64,000 bases of DNA from Candidatus Bipolaricaulota bacterium (GTDB lineage: Bacteria; Bipolaricaulota; Bipolaricaulia; RBG-16-55-9; DRXL01): assembly GCA_025060395.1 (NCBI GenBank), contig JANXCC010000001.1, positions 62,276 through 126,275 on the forward strand, in the 5' to 3' direction. Below are positions 1-8,428 of this stretch, piece by piece. The notes beneath the pieces are model-generated. The model saw only the letters and a list, made by a program, of their open reading frames with translations, ran no database searches and was not told the origin of the DNA. The position numbers and the translations under genes are program-made. Positions within the stretch are counted from its first letter, which is position 1, and the number at the start of each line of letters is the position of its first letter.

Positions 1-516
1 TTGGATTCTGTGGCTGAGGCAGCGTTTGTGCGGAGCTGGGCTGTGGGGCTGGGGTTGCTCATCACCGCGGGTGTGCTGACTCTCGTCGAGCGTCGCGATA
101 GTATCCAGGCAAAATCGCTCGATCAGCTGAGCTGGCGCGATGCGCTCTGGATCGGGCTGGCTCAAGGGATTGCGGTCCTACCGGGGATCTCTCGCAGCGG
201 CAGCACAATTGCGATGGGGCTTCTCTGTGGGTTGCGTCGCCAAGATGCAGCAGAATTCTCGTTTTTGCTCTTCATCCCCGCGATATTGGGGGCCACGCTG
301 CTGAAGCTCGCTGAAGCGCTCTCTGAACCGACAGTGCACAGCGCCCTGTGGGGCGGCTACCTTGCTGGGACGGCCGTCGCGTTGTTATCGGGCGTGATCG
401 CGATTCGCTTCTTGATGAAGTACTTACGTGAGCGCTCCTTGACGCCCTTTGCGATCTATTGCGCTCTCCTTGGGCTTCTGGCCGTGTTATGGAGTATAGC
501 GCGCTCGAACGCATAG
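1..516 (+). CDS. uppP: Undecaprenyl-diphosphatase, C-terminal part
   Basis: Integral membrane enzyme that recycles undecaprenyl diphosphate to the monophosphate lipid carrier for peptidoglycan and other envelope polymers. The visible 171 residues carry the family signature GISRSGSTI followed by the RRQDAAEFSFLLFIPAI block, and several hydrophobic segments. Family members are about 260-280 residues, so roughly the first 100 residues lie left of the window; the TTG at base 1 is probably internal. The last 61 bases overlap the 3' end of gatA on the other strand. The family assignment is firm; only the true start is unseen. Confidence 0.9.
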   Translation: MDSVAEAAFVRSWAVGLGLLITAGVLTLVERRDSIQAKSLDQLSWRDALWIGLAQGIAVLPGISRSGSTIAMGLLCGLRRQDAAEFSFLLFIPAILGATLLKLAEALSEPTVHSALWGGYLAGTAVALLSGVIAIRFLMKYLRERSLTPFAIYCALLGLLAVLWSIARSNA

Positions 517-1895
517 GCAACGCGCAGGAGCTTGCTCTCTTGAAATGCATTCGCGATGAGCTGGATCCCGAAGGGTAGGCCCTCTACTCTTCCCCCAGGG
601 ACGGAGATCGCCGGAAGGCCCGCCAAGCTCGCGGGCACAGTGAAGATATCTGAGAGATACATGGCTAAGGGATCTTTTAGGCGCTCGCCGAGCTTAAACG
701 CCGGCGTCGGCGAGGTCGGTGAGATGAGAATATCGACTTTCTGAAAAGCGCTCTCAAAGTCTTGACGAATGAGCGCTCGGACCCTCTGGGCCTTCCCGTA
801 CCAAGCTTCGTAGTAGCCGGCGCTGAGCGCGTACGTCCCGATCATGATTCTGCGTTTGACTTCGGGGCCAAACCCCTGACTTCGACTCTCCGCAAACATC
901 GCGTCGACGGAGCTCTCACTCATGCGCTTGGTGTAACGCACCCCGTCAAAACGTGCCAAGTTTGCGCTGGCCTCCGACGACGAGATCAGATAATACGCGG
1001 GAATTGCATACTCGGTGTGGGGCAACGAGAGTTCTAGGATCTGCGCGCCAAGTTCACGAAAGATTGCTATCCATGACTCGACGCACACTTTAGCCTGTCC
1101 CGAAAGCTCGACAATATATTCTCTAGGTACCCCAATGCGAAAGCCCTTGATCTCTTGACCGAGCTCTCGTGTATAGTCTTCAGGCGGGCGCTGGACGCTC
1201 GTTGAGTCGTTGTGGTCATGCCCAGCGATATAATTTAATAAGAGTGCGCAGTCGTACACGTCCTTGGTCATCGGGCCGATTTGATCGAGAGAGCTTGCAA
1301 ACGCGACCAAGCCGTAGCGCGAGACCAGCCCGTAGGTGGGCTTGAGCCCTACGATCCCGCAAAACGCAGCGGGCTGGCGGATGGAACCGCCTGTGTCAGA
1401 TCCCAGGGCGCAGATCGCTTCGTGAGCTGCGACGGCGGCCGCCGAGCCCCCCGATGATCCCCCAGGAACTCGCTCTAGATCATGGGGATTGCGTGTAGGG
1501 AAGAACGCGCTGTTCTCGGTAGACGAGCCCATCGCAAATTCATCTAGATTCGTCTTGCCCAAGATCGTCGCGCCGGCGTCCTTCAGTCTCTTTATAACTG
1601 TGGCGTCGAAGATCGGCTGGAAGTTCTCTAAAAAACGCGAAGCGCAGGTCGTCTTGAGCTCCTTGGTCACGATATTGTCTTTGACGGCGATGGGTATCCC
1701 CTTGAGGGGCTTATCGCACAAGCGCTCGCATTCTGCAAGCAGGCGCTCTTGAGGCGCTACCGAGATATAGGCTCGAATCTGAGGTTCTCTCTCGGCAATC
1801 GCAGCATAGAGATCGCTGATGACGTCGCGGGGTTGGATCTCGTTCTTCTCGATGAGGGCAAGCAGTTCATGTAAAGGCTTCTCGTTGAGATTCAT
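456..1895 (-). CDS. gatA: Glutamyl/aspartyl-tRNA amidotransferase subunit A
   Basis: Amidase subunit of GatCAB, which converts Glu-tRNA(Gln) or Asp-tRNA(Asn) to the amide form using ammonia from glutamine. The 479 residues match the usual family length. The Ser-cisSer-Lys amidase triad is visible: Lys in GIPIAVKDN, the glycine-rich GGSSGGSAAAV motif, and the nucleophile serine in GSDTGGSIRQPA. I chose the ATG at 1895 because GGGAG lies about 10 nt upstream; the open frame runs further upstream but through a tRNA gene. It follows tRNA-Leu by 57 nt and probably shares its promoter. gatB and gatC are not in the window. Its 3' end overlaps uppP by 61 nt, tail to tail. Confidence 0.96.
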   Translation of the reverse strand: MNLNEKPLHELLALIEKNEIQPRDVISDLYAAIAEREPQIRAYISVAPQERLLAECERLCDKPLKGIPIAVKDNIVTKELKTTCASRFLENFQPIFDATVIKRLKDAGATILGKTNLDEFAMGSSTENSAFFPTRNPHDLERVPGGSSGGSAAAVAAHEAICALGSDTGGSIRQPAAFCGIVGLKPTYGLVSRYGLVAFASSLDQIGPMTKDVYDCALLLNYIAGHDHNDSTSVQRPPEDYTRELGQEIKGFRIGVPREYIVELSGQAKVCVESWIAIFRELGAQILELSLPHTEYAIPAYYLISSSEASANLARFDGVRYTKRMSESSVDAMFAESRSQGFGPEVKRRIMIGTYALSAGYYEAWYGKAQRVRALIRQDFESAFQKVDILISPTSPTPAFKLGERLKDPLAMYLSDIFTVPASLAGLPAISVPGGRVEGLPFGIQLIANAFQESKLLRVAYAFERAILHNTARSPRRAQ

Positions 1896-1952
1896 AACGA
1901 AAAAAGCTCCCAGCTCCTCGCGCAACTGAGAACTCACACTCATCGTGTGTCG

Positions 1953-2038
1953 TGCCGAGGGAGGGATTTGAACCCTCACGGGATGAAACTCCCCTACGGT
2001 CCTGAGCCGTAGGCGTCTGCCAATTCCGCCACCTCGGC
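1953..2038 (-). tRNA. tRNA-Leu (anticodon CAG)
   Basis: Acceptor arm GCCGAGG pairs with CCTCGGC, followed by discriminator A. The anticodon stem closes a seven-base loop CTCAGGA, giving anticodon CAG, which reads CUG. A long variable arm of class II type and a normal T arm (GGTTCAAATCC) are present. The 3' CCA is not encoded. gatA follows on the same strand. Confidence 0.96.
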
Positions 2039-2048
2039 CTATATTTCT

Positions 2049-2065
2049 GCCAGCTATTGGCTGGC
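2049..2065 (-). other. Hairpin in the tRNA-Leu leader
   Basis: GCCAGC and GCTGGC form a perfect 6-bp stem with a 5-nt loop. It lies between the predicted transcription start (about 2066) and the tRNA 5' end at 2038, so it would sit at the 5' end of the precursor. It may protect the precursor or guide its processing; the role is inferred. Confidence 0.5.
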
Positions 2066-2072
2066 AAAGGAT

Positions 2073-2101
2073 ATTGTACTGTGGCCGATTTGGCTTGTCA
2101 A
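2073..2101 (-). promoter_or_regulatory. Promoter for tRNA-Leu and gatA
   Basis: On the minus strand TTGACA (2096-2101), 17 nt, then TACAAT (2073-2078): a near-consensus housekeeping sigma promoter. Its -35 box abuts the -35 box of the divergent lipid-kinase promoter. Confidence 0.85.
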
Positions 2102-2119
2102 CCGATTTCACGCTATACT
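2090..2119 (+). promoter_or_regulatory. Promoter of the lipid kinase gene, probably leaderless
   Basis: TTGGCT (2090-2095), 18 nt, TATACT (2114-2119). The start codon is at 2127, 7 nt after the -10 box, so transcription should begin at or next to the ATG. No ribosome binding site is present. Confidence 0.65.
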
Positions 2120-2126
2120 GATCTTT

Positions 2127-3020
2127 ATGGGCGACGAATGCTTTGTCATTGTCAATCTGCTGGCGGGGCGGGGGCGATGTCGGCGACTCTGGCCCGCGAT
2201 TAAGCACGCCTTGCAGCACTCTAAGCTTTCATTTCGCTATGCTTTCACTGAGGCTCCCGGAGCAGCGATCGCCGTTGCTCAGCGCGTTGCGCGAGATTTT
2301 CCGACCGTCGTCGCCGTCGGTGGAGACGGCACGATCCACGAGGTTGCTACGGGCTTAATGGGTACTTCCGCAAAGCTTGGGATCATTCCTGCAGGCACAG
2401 GAAATGATTTCGTCAAGATGCTCGGCATCCCTCCCAAGGATCCGTTGGGGGCTATTCCCATCCTGGAAGCGGGACACACGAAGCGTGTAGACGTTGGTCG
2501 TGTGGGTGAGCGCTACTTTGTCAACGGGCTTGGGCTCGGCTTGGATGGAGCGGTGGCCTGGCGAGTCTTTCACAGCTGGCGCTGGCCCTGGCTTGCTCAC
2601 TGGATCTATCTCTATGCTGCTGTGCGGGAGGCCCTCTTCTTCCGAAGCAGCACGCTCTCTGTCTCCGCTCCAAGCTGGGAGTGCTCCGGCACGCTCATGA
2701 TGCTTGGCGTGTGTAATGGGCGGTACCTTGCCGGCGATTTTCGGCTCGCGCCGCATGCCGAGATCGATGATGGGCTCTTTGATGTCTATCTGATCGCAGA
2801 CATGCCCCCATTGAGGAGAATCTTGCAGATTCCCAAGGCACGTCGTGGGGAGCATCTTAGGCTTCCGGAGGTGCAACTCCACCGTGCTCCATGGGTCGAG
2901 ATCTCTTCAAAAAGCCCGCTCTTGGGACATCTCGATGGGGAGCCTATAGAGTTTCCTCCAGGGAAGCTTCGCGTTGAGCTGCTGCCCAAAGCACTAGAAG
3001 TGATCGTACGCTGCTCGTGA
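2127..3020 (+). CDS. Diacylglycerol/lipid kinase, YegS/DgkB family
   Basis: Cytosolic kinase of the family that phosphorylates diacylglycerol or related lipids and sphingoid bases with ATP. The 297 residues show the nucleotide-binding motif VGGDGTIHEV near residue 70 and the IIPAGTGNDF motif near residue 90, followed by the beta-sandwich C-terminal domain (LGHLDGEP). The length is typical (about 290-310). The ATG at 2127 sits directly downstream of a TATACT box. The gene is monocistronic and is followed by the convergent tRNA-Gly gene. The exact lipid substrate cannot be read from sequence. Confidence 0.9.
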   Translation: MGDECFVIVNLLAGRGRCRRLWPAIKHALQHSKLSFRYAFTEAPGAAIAVAQRVARDFPTVVAVGGDGTIHEVATGLMGTSAKLGIIPAGTGNDFVKMLGIPPKDPLGAIPILEAGHTKRVDVGRVGERYFVNGLGLGLDGAVAWRVFHSWRWPWLAHWIYLYAAVREALFFRSSTLSVSAPSWECSGTLMMLGVCNGRYLAGDFRLAPHAEIDDGLFDVYLIADMPPLRRILQIPKARRGEHLRLPEVQLHRAPWVEISSKSPLLGHLDGEPIEFPPGKLRVELLPKALEVIVRCS

Positions 3021-3076
3021 GCTTGATTTTCGCTGACTGAAGGCTAGCGAGGGTGTACAATCCAGACGGAGTCTAG

Positions 3077-3151
3077 TGGAGCGGGCGACGGGATTCGAAC
3101 CCGCGACACCCGGCTTGGGAAGCCGGTACTCTACCGCTGAGCTACGCCCGC
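3077..3151 (-). tRNA. tRNA-Gly (anticodon CCC)
   Basis: Acceptor arm GCGGGCG pairs with CGCCCGC, then discriminator T and an encoded CCA (3077-3079). The anticodon stem CCGGC/GCCGG closes the loop TTCCCAA, anticodon CCC, reading GGG. D and T arms are normal. Unlike tRNA-Leu nearby, the CCA is in the DNA. Confidence 0.96.
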
Positions 3152-3162
3152 GTAGCTGATTT

Positions 3163-3191
3163 ATTATAGACACCCTTGGGTTGCTTGTCAA
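3163..3191 (-). promoter_or_regulatory. Promoter of tRNA-Gly
   Basis: Perfect consensus on the minus strand: TTGACA (3186-3191), 17 nt, TATAAT (3163-3168). The start would be near 3156, a few bases before the tRNA 5' end. Its -35 box overlaps the -35 region of thiI. Confidence 0.9.
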
Positions 3192-3209
3192 TACCCCCTT
3201 GCTTACAAT
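3181..3209 (+). promoter_or_regulatory. Promoter of thiI, probably leaderless
   Basis: TTGCTT (3181-3186), 17 nt, TACAAT (3204-3209). The ATG is at 3219, so the transcript leader would be only about 2-3 nt. No Shine-Dalgarno sequence precedes the ATG. Confidence 0.65.
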
Positions 3210-3218
3210 TATAACCCC

Positions 3219-4715
3219 ATGCGTATTCTTATTCGGTTCTCTGGGGAGATCACGGTGAAGAAACGCCGCACGCGCGCCCGCTTCTTAGAACGCTTGGCTA
3301 TGAACGTCCAGGATGCCCTGCAGACGACAGAGATGCCCTTTACTTTCTTAGATGAGGGCAATCGCTTCCTAGTAGACTCAGACTCCCCTCATGCTTTGGC
3401 GCTCTTATCTTGTATCTTTGGGGTGCAGTCGCTCTCGATTGTCGAGCGTCGCTCGTTCAAGATGCTCGACGATATTCTCAAAGCTGGCACAGAGCTCTAT
3501 AGCTCTGCTGTTGCTGGGAAGCGCTTTGCCGTGCGCGCGCGACGTCTTCTCCAAGGGCGGCATCTCCCGTTCTCGTCGCTCGATATCGAGCGTGAGCTTG
3601 GGGCAGCTTTGCGCCCCTACGCCGCTGGAGTCAATTTAGAGAGCCCTGAGATCACGATCTTTGTCGAGGTTCGAGCTCATGAAGCTGATTTCTTCACCGA
3701 GAAGCTCGCTGGGCCTGGGGGATTGCCTTTAGGCACCGCGGGTAGGAGCATCGCGCTGCTTTCGGGGGGATTCGATTCGGCGGTTGCCAGTTGGCTGATG
3801 CTCAAGCGCGGCGTCGCTTTAGATTATCTCTTTTGTCGGCTGGGAGGCAGTCTTCACGAGCACGGCGCCCTCCAGGTCGCAAAGGTACTCGCCGATCGCT
3901 GGAGCTATGGGAGCTTTCCCAAACTCTATTCGGTCAATTTTGAGCCAATTGTCGCACATATCCAGCAGCGCGTGCACCCCTGCTATTGGCAAGTGATCTT
4001 AAAGCGCTTCATGTACCGGGCTGCCGAGCGCTGCGCCCGACGGTTCCATCTCCTTGGGATCGTCACCGGAGAGTCTATCGGGCAAGTCTCGTCACAGACC
4101 TTGCAGAACTTAGCCGTGATCTCCCAAGCGACAGCTCTACCCCTGTGGCGCCCTCTGATTGGGCTTAACAAAGACGAGATCATTGCTCTGGCGCGCCGCA
4201 TCGGCACGTATGAGTACTCTGCAGCCGTCGCGGAGTATTGTGCGATCTTGCCCAAGCGTCCCGTGACGGCAGCATCGCTCTCTGACGTGCTCGCTGAAGA
4301 AGAGAAGCTCGATATGGAGGTTCTCGATCGGGCTCTCGAGGAGATGCGCGTCTACGATCTGCGGCGCGTAGTGCTCAGCGAGCTAGAGCTTCCTGCCATA
4401 GAGATCGAGGAGATCCCTGATGGTGCTGTCGTCGTCGACCTGAGATCGCCGCAGAGCTATCGCGCATGGCACTATCCCGGGGCGATCTTCAAAGACTTCT
4501 TGACTGCTCTTAAAGAGTACCCAGCGTGGGACAGAACGAAGGTCTATGTGCTCTACTGCGAGCTGGGGCTCAAGAGCGCTCATTTAGCTGAGCAGATGCG
4601 CCAGGCAGGATTCCAAGCGTTTCACTTTAAGGGGGGATGGTCCAAGCTTGTGCAGTATGCGTTGGAGCGCGGGCTGATTCCCCCAGAGATCTTGCCCTCC
4701 AGCGCCTGGGCTTAG
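3219..4715 (+). CDS. thiI: tRNA 4-thiouridine synthase with rhodanese domain
   Basis: Sulfurtransferase that makes 4-thiouridine in tRNA; in species with the C-terminal rhodanese domain it can also pass sulfur to thiamine biosynthesis. Domains in order: ferredoxin-like and THUMP region (about 1-165), PP-loop ATPase with SGGFDS at 182-187, and a rhodanese domain from about 400 whose persulfide cysteine is probably Cys447 in YCELGLKS. At 498 residues it matches the long E. coli type. The start is set by the promoter just upstream (TACAAT 3204-3209). Its stop overlaps the stop of pgk by 4 nt, tail to tail. IscS, the usual sulfur donor, is not in the window. Confidence 0.95.
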   Translation: MRILIRFSGEITVKKRRTRARFLERLAMNVQDALQTTEMPFTFLDEGNRFLVDSDSPHALALLSCIFGVQSLSIVERRSFKMLDDILKAGTELYSSAVAGKRFAVRARRLLQGRHLPFSSLDIERELGAALRPYAAGVNLESPEITIFVEVRAHEADFFTEKLAGPGGLPLGTAGRSIALLSGGFDSAVASWLMLKRGVALDYLFCRLGGSLHEHGALQVAKVLADRWSYGSFPKLYSVNFEPIVAHIQQRVHPCYWQVILKRFMYRAAERCARRFHLLGIVTGESIGQVSSQTLQNLAVISQATALPLWRPLIGLNKDEIIALARRIGTYEYSAAVAEYCAILPKRPVTAASLSDVLAEEEKLDMEVLDRALEEMRVYDLRRVVLSELELPAIEIEEIPDGAVVVDLRSPQSYRAWHYPGAIFKDFLTALKEYPAWDRTKVYVLYCELGLKSAHLAEQMRQAGFQAFHFKGGWSKLVQYALERGLIPPEILPSSAWA

Positions 4716-5875
4716 GATTTTTTAAGTATTTCTATGGGCAGGAGCCTGCGGCCCCCAATGAATTCTAGCGCCGCTCCGCCGCCCGTCGAACAGTAGATAT
4801 TCTTTGCATGAGCTAAACCCGCTTGATGCAGAGCTGCCGCTGTATCCCCGCCACCGATGATCGCAAACGCTTCGGATGCTGCGATAGCCTGAGCAACGGC
4901 GCGCGTGCCCGCATCATAGGGAGGCTCTTCAAACTTGCCCAACGGGCCAGCCCAGACAATCGTCTTGGCACGCCTCACTTGCTCTTGGAAGAGCCTGATC
5001 GTCTGTGGGCCGATGTCCCATGCCTGCCAACCATCGGGAATCGCATCCGCGGGCACCAGAGCGCGCTCGCCCCCACGCCCCACGTGCGCATCCACAGGCA
5101 GAATTAGCTCTGTCTCTGGAACGCGCTGCAGAAACTGACGCGCCTCGTCGAGCATCTTCTCGTCGACCAGAGAGCTGCCCACACGGCCCCCTCGAGCTTT
5201 GATCACGGTAAACGCCACCGCACCTCCAATCAAAAAGGCCTCGACCTTCCCGAGGAGATCTTTGAGCACCCCGATCTTGTCGGAGAGCTTCGCACCCCCA
5301 ACGATAGCAATGAATGGTCGTGCCGGGTTCTCTGTGGCGCGGCTGAGCATAGTGACCTCGCGCTCAAGCAGCAGCCCTGCCGCTGCCGGTAGAAACTTCG
5401 CTACCCCATAAGTGCTCGCATGCGCCCGATGCGCCGCGCCAAACGCATCGTTCACATAACAGTCTGCAAGCCGAGCCAGCTCTCTCGCAAACCCTTCGTC
5501 ATTGGCTTCTTCTTGGGGGTAGAACCGCACGTTCTCTAGGAGAACTATATCTCCGGGCCGCATTTGGGAGAGAACGCGAGAGACCTCTGGCCCAATACAG
5601 TCGTTGAGTTTGGTGACGGGACGACCGAGAAGCTCTGCGAGGCGTCGGGCTATAGGATCGAGGCGCAGTTCTGGGACGACCTTGCCAGCAGGCCGCCCCA
5701 AGTGTGAGAGTAAAATAATCTTCGCCTGGTGGGTAAGCAGATACTCTAGAGTAGGGAGGCTCTCACGGAGGCGTGCGTCATCGAGAATCCGTTCCCCTTG
5801 CAAGGGGACGTTATAGTCGACTCGAACCAGGACGCGCCTTCCTGCGACCTCAAGGTCGCGTAGAGTCCTTAGCAT
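4712..5875 (-). CDS. pgk: Phosphoglycerate kinase
   Basis: Glycolytic/gluconeogenic enzyme that interconverts 1,3-bisphosphoglycerate plus ADP and 3-phosphoglycerate plus ATP. Visible motifs: RVDYNVPL at the N-terminus, LLSHLGRPAGK, the FGAAHRAHAS block, and the C-terminal nucleotide region IIGGGDTAAALHQ. The 387 residues are the normal length. The ATG at 5875 begins 2 nt after the stop of the bifunctional-nuclease gene, so the two form an operon. The usual neighbours gap and tpiA are absent. Confidence 0.97.
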   Translation of the reverse strand: MLRTLRDLEVAGRRVLVRVDYNVPLQGERILDDARLRESLPTLEYLLTHQAKIILLSHLGRPAGKVVPELRLDPIARRLAELLGRPVTKLNDCIGPEVSRVLSQMRPGDIVLLENVRFYPQEEANDEGFARELARLADCYVNDAFGAAHRAHASTYGVAKFLPAAAGLLLEREVTMLSRATENPARPFIAIVGGAKLSDKIGVLKDLLGKVEAFLIGGAVAFTVIKARGGRVGSSLVDEKMLDEARQFLQRVPETELILPVDAHVGRGGERALVPADAIPDGWQAWDIGPQTIRLFQEQVRRAKTIVWAGPLGKFEEPPYDAGTRAVAQAIAASEAFAIIGGGDTAAALHQAGLAHAKNIYCSTGGGAALEFIGGRRLLPIEILKKS

Positions 5876-5877
5876 CC

Positions 5878-6396
5878 CTAGACTCCGCCTTCGGAGACGA
5901 ATCTCTTGAAGTCAGCGAGCCTCATCTCACTCTCGACAAAAGTCCGAAAGCGATCTGGAGAGAAGTCTTTGGAATCTCGCTCGTCCTCGAGAATGGGCAT
6001 CTCCACGGCGGCCACTTGGAAGACTTCCTCGGAGACGTAGATTGGACTCCCCAATCTCAGAGCGATCGCAATCGAGTCCGAAGGCCGTGCGTCGATCTCG
6101 ATGGTCTTGCCCAAGTGGTCCCGGATATGTAGCGTGGCAAAGTAGGTCGAGTCTTGAATGCTATCGATGACCACCATGTCGAGATCTCCTCCAAGGCCCT
6201 TGAGGATCGCTTTGATCAAGTCGTGAGCGAGAGGGCGGGGGAACTCGCGCTGATGGAGGACCATGGCGATAGAGGTGGCTTCAGGCTGCCCGATCCAGAC
6301 AGGCACAACCTTGTTCGACTGTAGATCGCGCAGCAGCAGCACCGGCATGTTCTGCGTCGGATCCATCACCAGCGCCTTGACTTCGACTTCACGCAT
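5878..6396 (-). CDS. Bifunctional nuclease family protein (DUF151)
   Basis: 172-residue protein of the BFN/DUF151 family. Some members have been reported to have DNase and RNase activity; the cellular role in bacteria is unclear. The conserved core is seen: VLLLRDLQSNKVVPVWIG near the N-terminus and the ARPSDSIAIALRLGSPIYV block near residue 115. A C-terminal extension of about 35 residues (from EDERDSKDF) is acidic and charged. The start at 6396 is supported by GAGGAGG 8 nt upstream. It is the first gene of an operon with pgk, under the promoter at 6433-6461. Confidence 0.85.
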   Translation of the reverse strand: MREVEVKALVMDPTQNMPVLLLRDLQSNKVVPVWIGQPEATSIAMVLHQREFPRPLAHDLIKAILKGLGGDLDMVVIDSIQDSTYFATLHIRDHLGKTIEIDARPSDSIAIALRLGSPIYVSEEVFQVAAVEMPILEDERDSKDFSPDRFRTFVESEMRLADFKRFVSEGGV

Positions 6397-6432
6397 GGCA
6401 TAACCTCCTCTCAGGCTTCTCTGGCCACGCTG

Positions 6433-6461
6433 ATTATAACACGCTTGCCTGCCTTTGACAA
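6433..6461 (-). promoter_or_regulatory. Promoter of the bifunctional nuclease-pgk operon
   Basis: TTGTCA (6456-6461), 17 nt, TATAAT (6433-6438) on the minus strand. Confidence 0.85.
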
Positions 6462-6506
6462 AATGGTGTAGATCACTCTCCTACCTTGGCGATGAGAGAG
6501 AGGATC

Positions 6507-6536
6507 TTGTCAGGCTATATCTTATTCAGATATACT
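6507..6536 (+). promoter_or_regulatory. Promoter of glmS, probably leaderless
   Basis: TTGTCA (6507-6512), 18 nt, TATACT (6531-6536). The start codon is at 6544, 8 nt after the -10 box, which is where transcription should begin. No ribosome binding site and no room for a glmS ribozyme are present. Confidence 0.75.
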
Positions 6537-6543
6537 AACTTGC

Positions 6544-8376
6544 ATGTGCGGGATCGTAGGCTATGTGGGGCAGCGTCCGGCCAAAGAGCTCTTACTTGAG
6601 GCCCTCAAGCACTTGGAATATCGTGGCTATGATTCCGCAGGGATCGCCCTTCTGGAAGGCAATCAGCTCTTCTTAGCTAAGCGTGCCGGGAAGGTGAGTG
6701 AGCTCGCTGAACTTGTCAGCAAGAAGAGCTCCCAGGCTACTGTCGGGCTGGGACACACCCGCTGGGCTACTCATGGCCCACCAACTGACTCGAATGCCCA
6801 CCCCCACTGCGATTGTCACCAGAAGATCGCAGTCATCCATAACGGGATTATAGAGAACTACCTGCCCTTCAAGGAGGAGCTGCAGGCCCGCGGCCATCTC
6901 TTTCGCTCGCAAACTGACTCCGAAGTCATCGCCCATCTCATTGAAGAACACTATGATGGGACCAATCTCCTGGAAGCCGTAAAGCGAGCGCTGCACCCGT
7001 TGCGCGGTGCTTATGCCATTGCTGTACTAGCTGCCGACTCGCCCGATGAAGTCGTGGTGGCACGTCAAGGCAGCCCGCTTGTGCTTGGCTTGGGCCAGAA
7101 CGAGAATTTCGCGGCTTCAGATATCCCCACCCTGCTTGCCTTCACCAAGACCGTAGTCTTTCTCAATGACGGCGAATTGGCTGTGCTCCGTCGCCACGGA
7201 GTTGAGCTCGTTGACCGCGAGGGTCGGCAAATCTATCGAGAACCCCAGCAGATCGAGTGGAACGCAGTTACGGCATACAAGCAAGGCTACAAACACTTTA
7301 TGCTCAAGGAGATTCATGAGCAGCCCCTTGCTTTCGCTAACACTCTACAAAATCGCTATGAACTAGGGACAGGCAGAATCATACTCCCTGAATTGCACAC
7401 CCTAACCGATAAGATCCACCAAGTCCAGATGGTCTACCTGACCGCGATGGGGACGGCCTACTATGCCGGGTTGGTAGCCAAATATTTGTGGCGCGAGTTC
7501 TTTAAGATCCCCATTGCCGTAGAACTTGCCTCAGAGTTTCGCTACAGCAAGCCTTATCTTGACGAACATACGCTCGTCATAGCGATCTCGCAGTCTGGGG
7601 AGACGGCCGATACCCTGGGAGCTGTTCGCGAAGCCCGCGCGCGCGGCGCTCCCGTCATCGCGATAGTCAACGTCGCGGGAGCCACGCTAACCCGTGAGTC
7701 GGACGCGACGCTCTACACCCACGCCGGTCCAGAGATCAGCGTTGCCTCGACGAAGGCATTCGTCGCACAATTAGCCGCGCTCAATCTCTTGGGATTCTTT
7801 ATTGCTCAGCAGCGGGGCTGGCTCTCCACCGGGCAGACGCGCCCAGCCATCGAGAGCATGGCCCGTGGACCGACGCTCATCGAACAGCTCCTACAGAAAG
7901 AGCATGAGATCGCACGGCTTGCCCAAATCTTCTACGAAAAAGAGCACTTTCTCTTTCTCGGCAGAGATCTCCTCTACCCCATCGCTCTTGAGGGGGCGCT
8001 CAAGCTCAAAGAGATCTCGTATATCCATGCCGAGGGCTACGCCGCTGGGGAGCTCAAGCACGGCCCTATCGCGCTTATCGACGCTCAGATGCCCACCGTC
8101 GTGCTCGTCACCAAAGAGAGCGTTTATGAGAAAGTCTTCTCAAATATTGAGGAAGTCAAAGCGCGGCGAGGCATCGTCATCACCGTGACGGACTCTCTCA
8201 ACAGAGAGATCGAGCACGTCTCGGACTTTATTATAGAAATTCCCCAGAGCTCACGGTGGCTCGTGCCGATATTGTTTGTCGTGCCGTTGCAGCTCTTTGC
8301 GTATCATATAGCAGACCTGCGGGGCACCGATATAGATCAGCCGAGAAATCTAGCCAAGAGCGTCACCGTGGAGTAA
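6544..8376 (+). CDS. glmS: Glutamine-fructose-6-phosphate aminotransferase (isomerising)
   Basis: Makes glucosamine-6-phosphate from fructose-6-phosphate and glutamine, the first step to UDP-GlcNAc for the cell wall. The N-terminus MCGIVGYVG gives the catalytic Cys as residue 2 (Cys1 after Met removal). An N-terminal class II glutamine amidotransferase domain (about 1-230, with GHTRWATHG) is followed by two SIS sugar-isomerase domains (about 290-610). The 610 residues match the family. There is no Shine-Dalgarno sequence and the promoter places the start of transcription at the ATG. It is followed 52 nt later by acs in the same direction. Confidence 0.97.
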   Translation: MCGIVGYVGQRPAKELLLEALKHLEYRGYDSAGIALLEGNQLFLAKRAGKVSELAELVSKKSSQATVGLGHTRWATHGPPTDSNAHPHCDCHQKIAVIHNGIIENYLPFKEELQARGHLFRSQTDSEVIAHLIEEHYDGTNLLEAVKRALHPLRGAYAIAVLAADSPDEVVVARQGSPLVLGLGQNENFAASDIPTLLAFTKTVVFLNDGELAVLRRHGVELVDREGRQIYREPQQIEWNAVTAYKQGYKHFMLKEIHEQPLAFANTLQNRYELGTGRIILPELHTLTDKIHQVQMVYLTAMGTAYYAGLVAKYLWREFFKIPIAVELASEFRYSKPYLDEHTLVIAISQSGETADTLGAVREARARGAPVIAIVNVAGATLTRESDATLYTHAGPEISVASTKAFVAQLAALNLLGFFIAQQRGWLSTGQTRPAIESMARGPTLIEQLLQKEHEIARLAQIFYEKEHFLFLGRDLLYPIALEGALKLKEISYIHAEGYAAGELKHGPIALIDAQMPTVVLVTKESVYEKVFSNIEEVKARRGIVITVTDSLNREIEHVSDFIIEIPQSSRWLVPILFVVPLQLFAYHIADLRGTDIDQPRNLAKSVTVE

Positions 8377-8388
8377 GAGCCCCCAAGC

Positions 8389-8417
8389 CCTTTCCTGTGT
8401 CAGGGGTGAGGGAAAGG
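8389..8417 (+). promoter_or_regulatory. Hairpin that may mask the acs ribosome binding site
   Basis: CCTTTCC (8389-8395) is the exact complement of GGAAAGG (8411-8417), which is the left part of the strong ribosome binding site GGAAAGGAGG. A 15-nt loop separates them. It could lower acs translation on a read-through transcript; this is inference. Confidence 0.35.
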
Positions 8418-8428
8418 AGGCAAGCTGT

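Noticed and set aside
1896-2219. N-terminal extension of gatA to 587 residues
   Set aside because: It would translate through the tRNA-Leu gene; the ATG at 1895 has a ribosome binding site and gives the family length.
2355-2882. Long minus-strand open frame opposite the lipid kinase
   Set aside because: No ribosome binding site or recognisable domain; it mirrors the codon pattern of a clear gene on the other strand.
6513-6543. glmS ribozyme
   Set aside because: The promoter is immediately upstream of the start codon and there is no transcribed leader to hold it.
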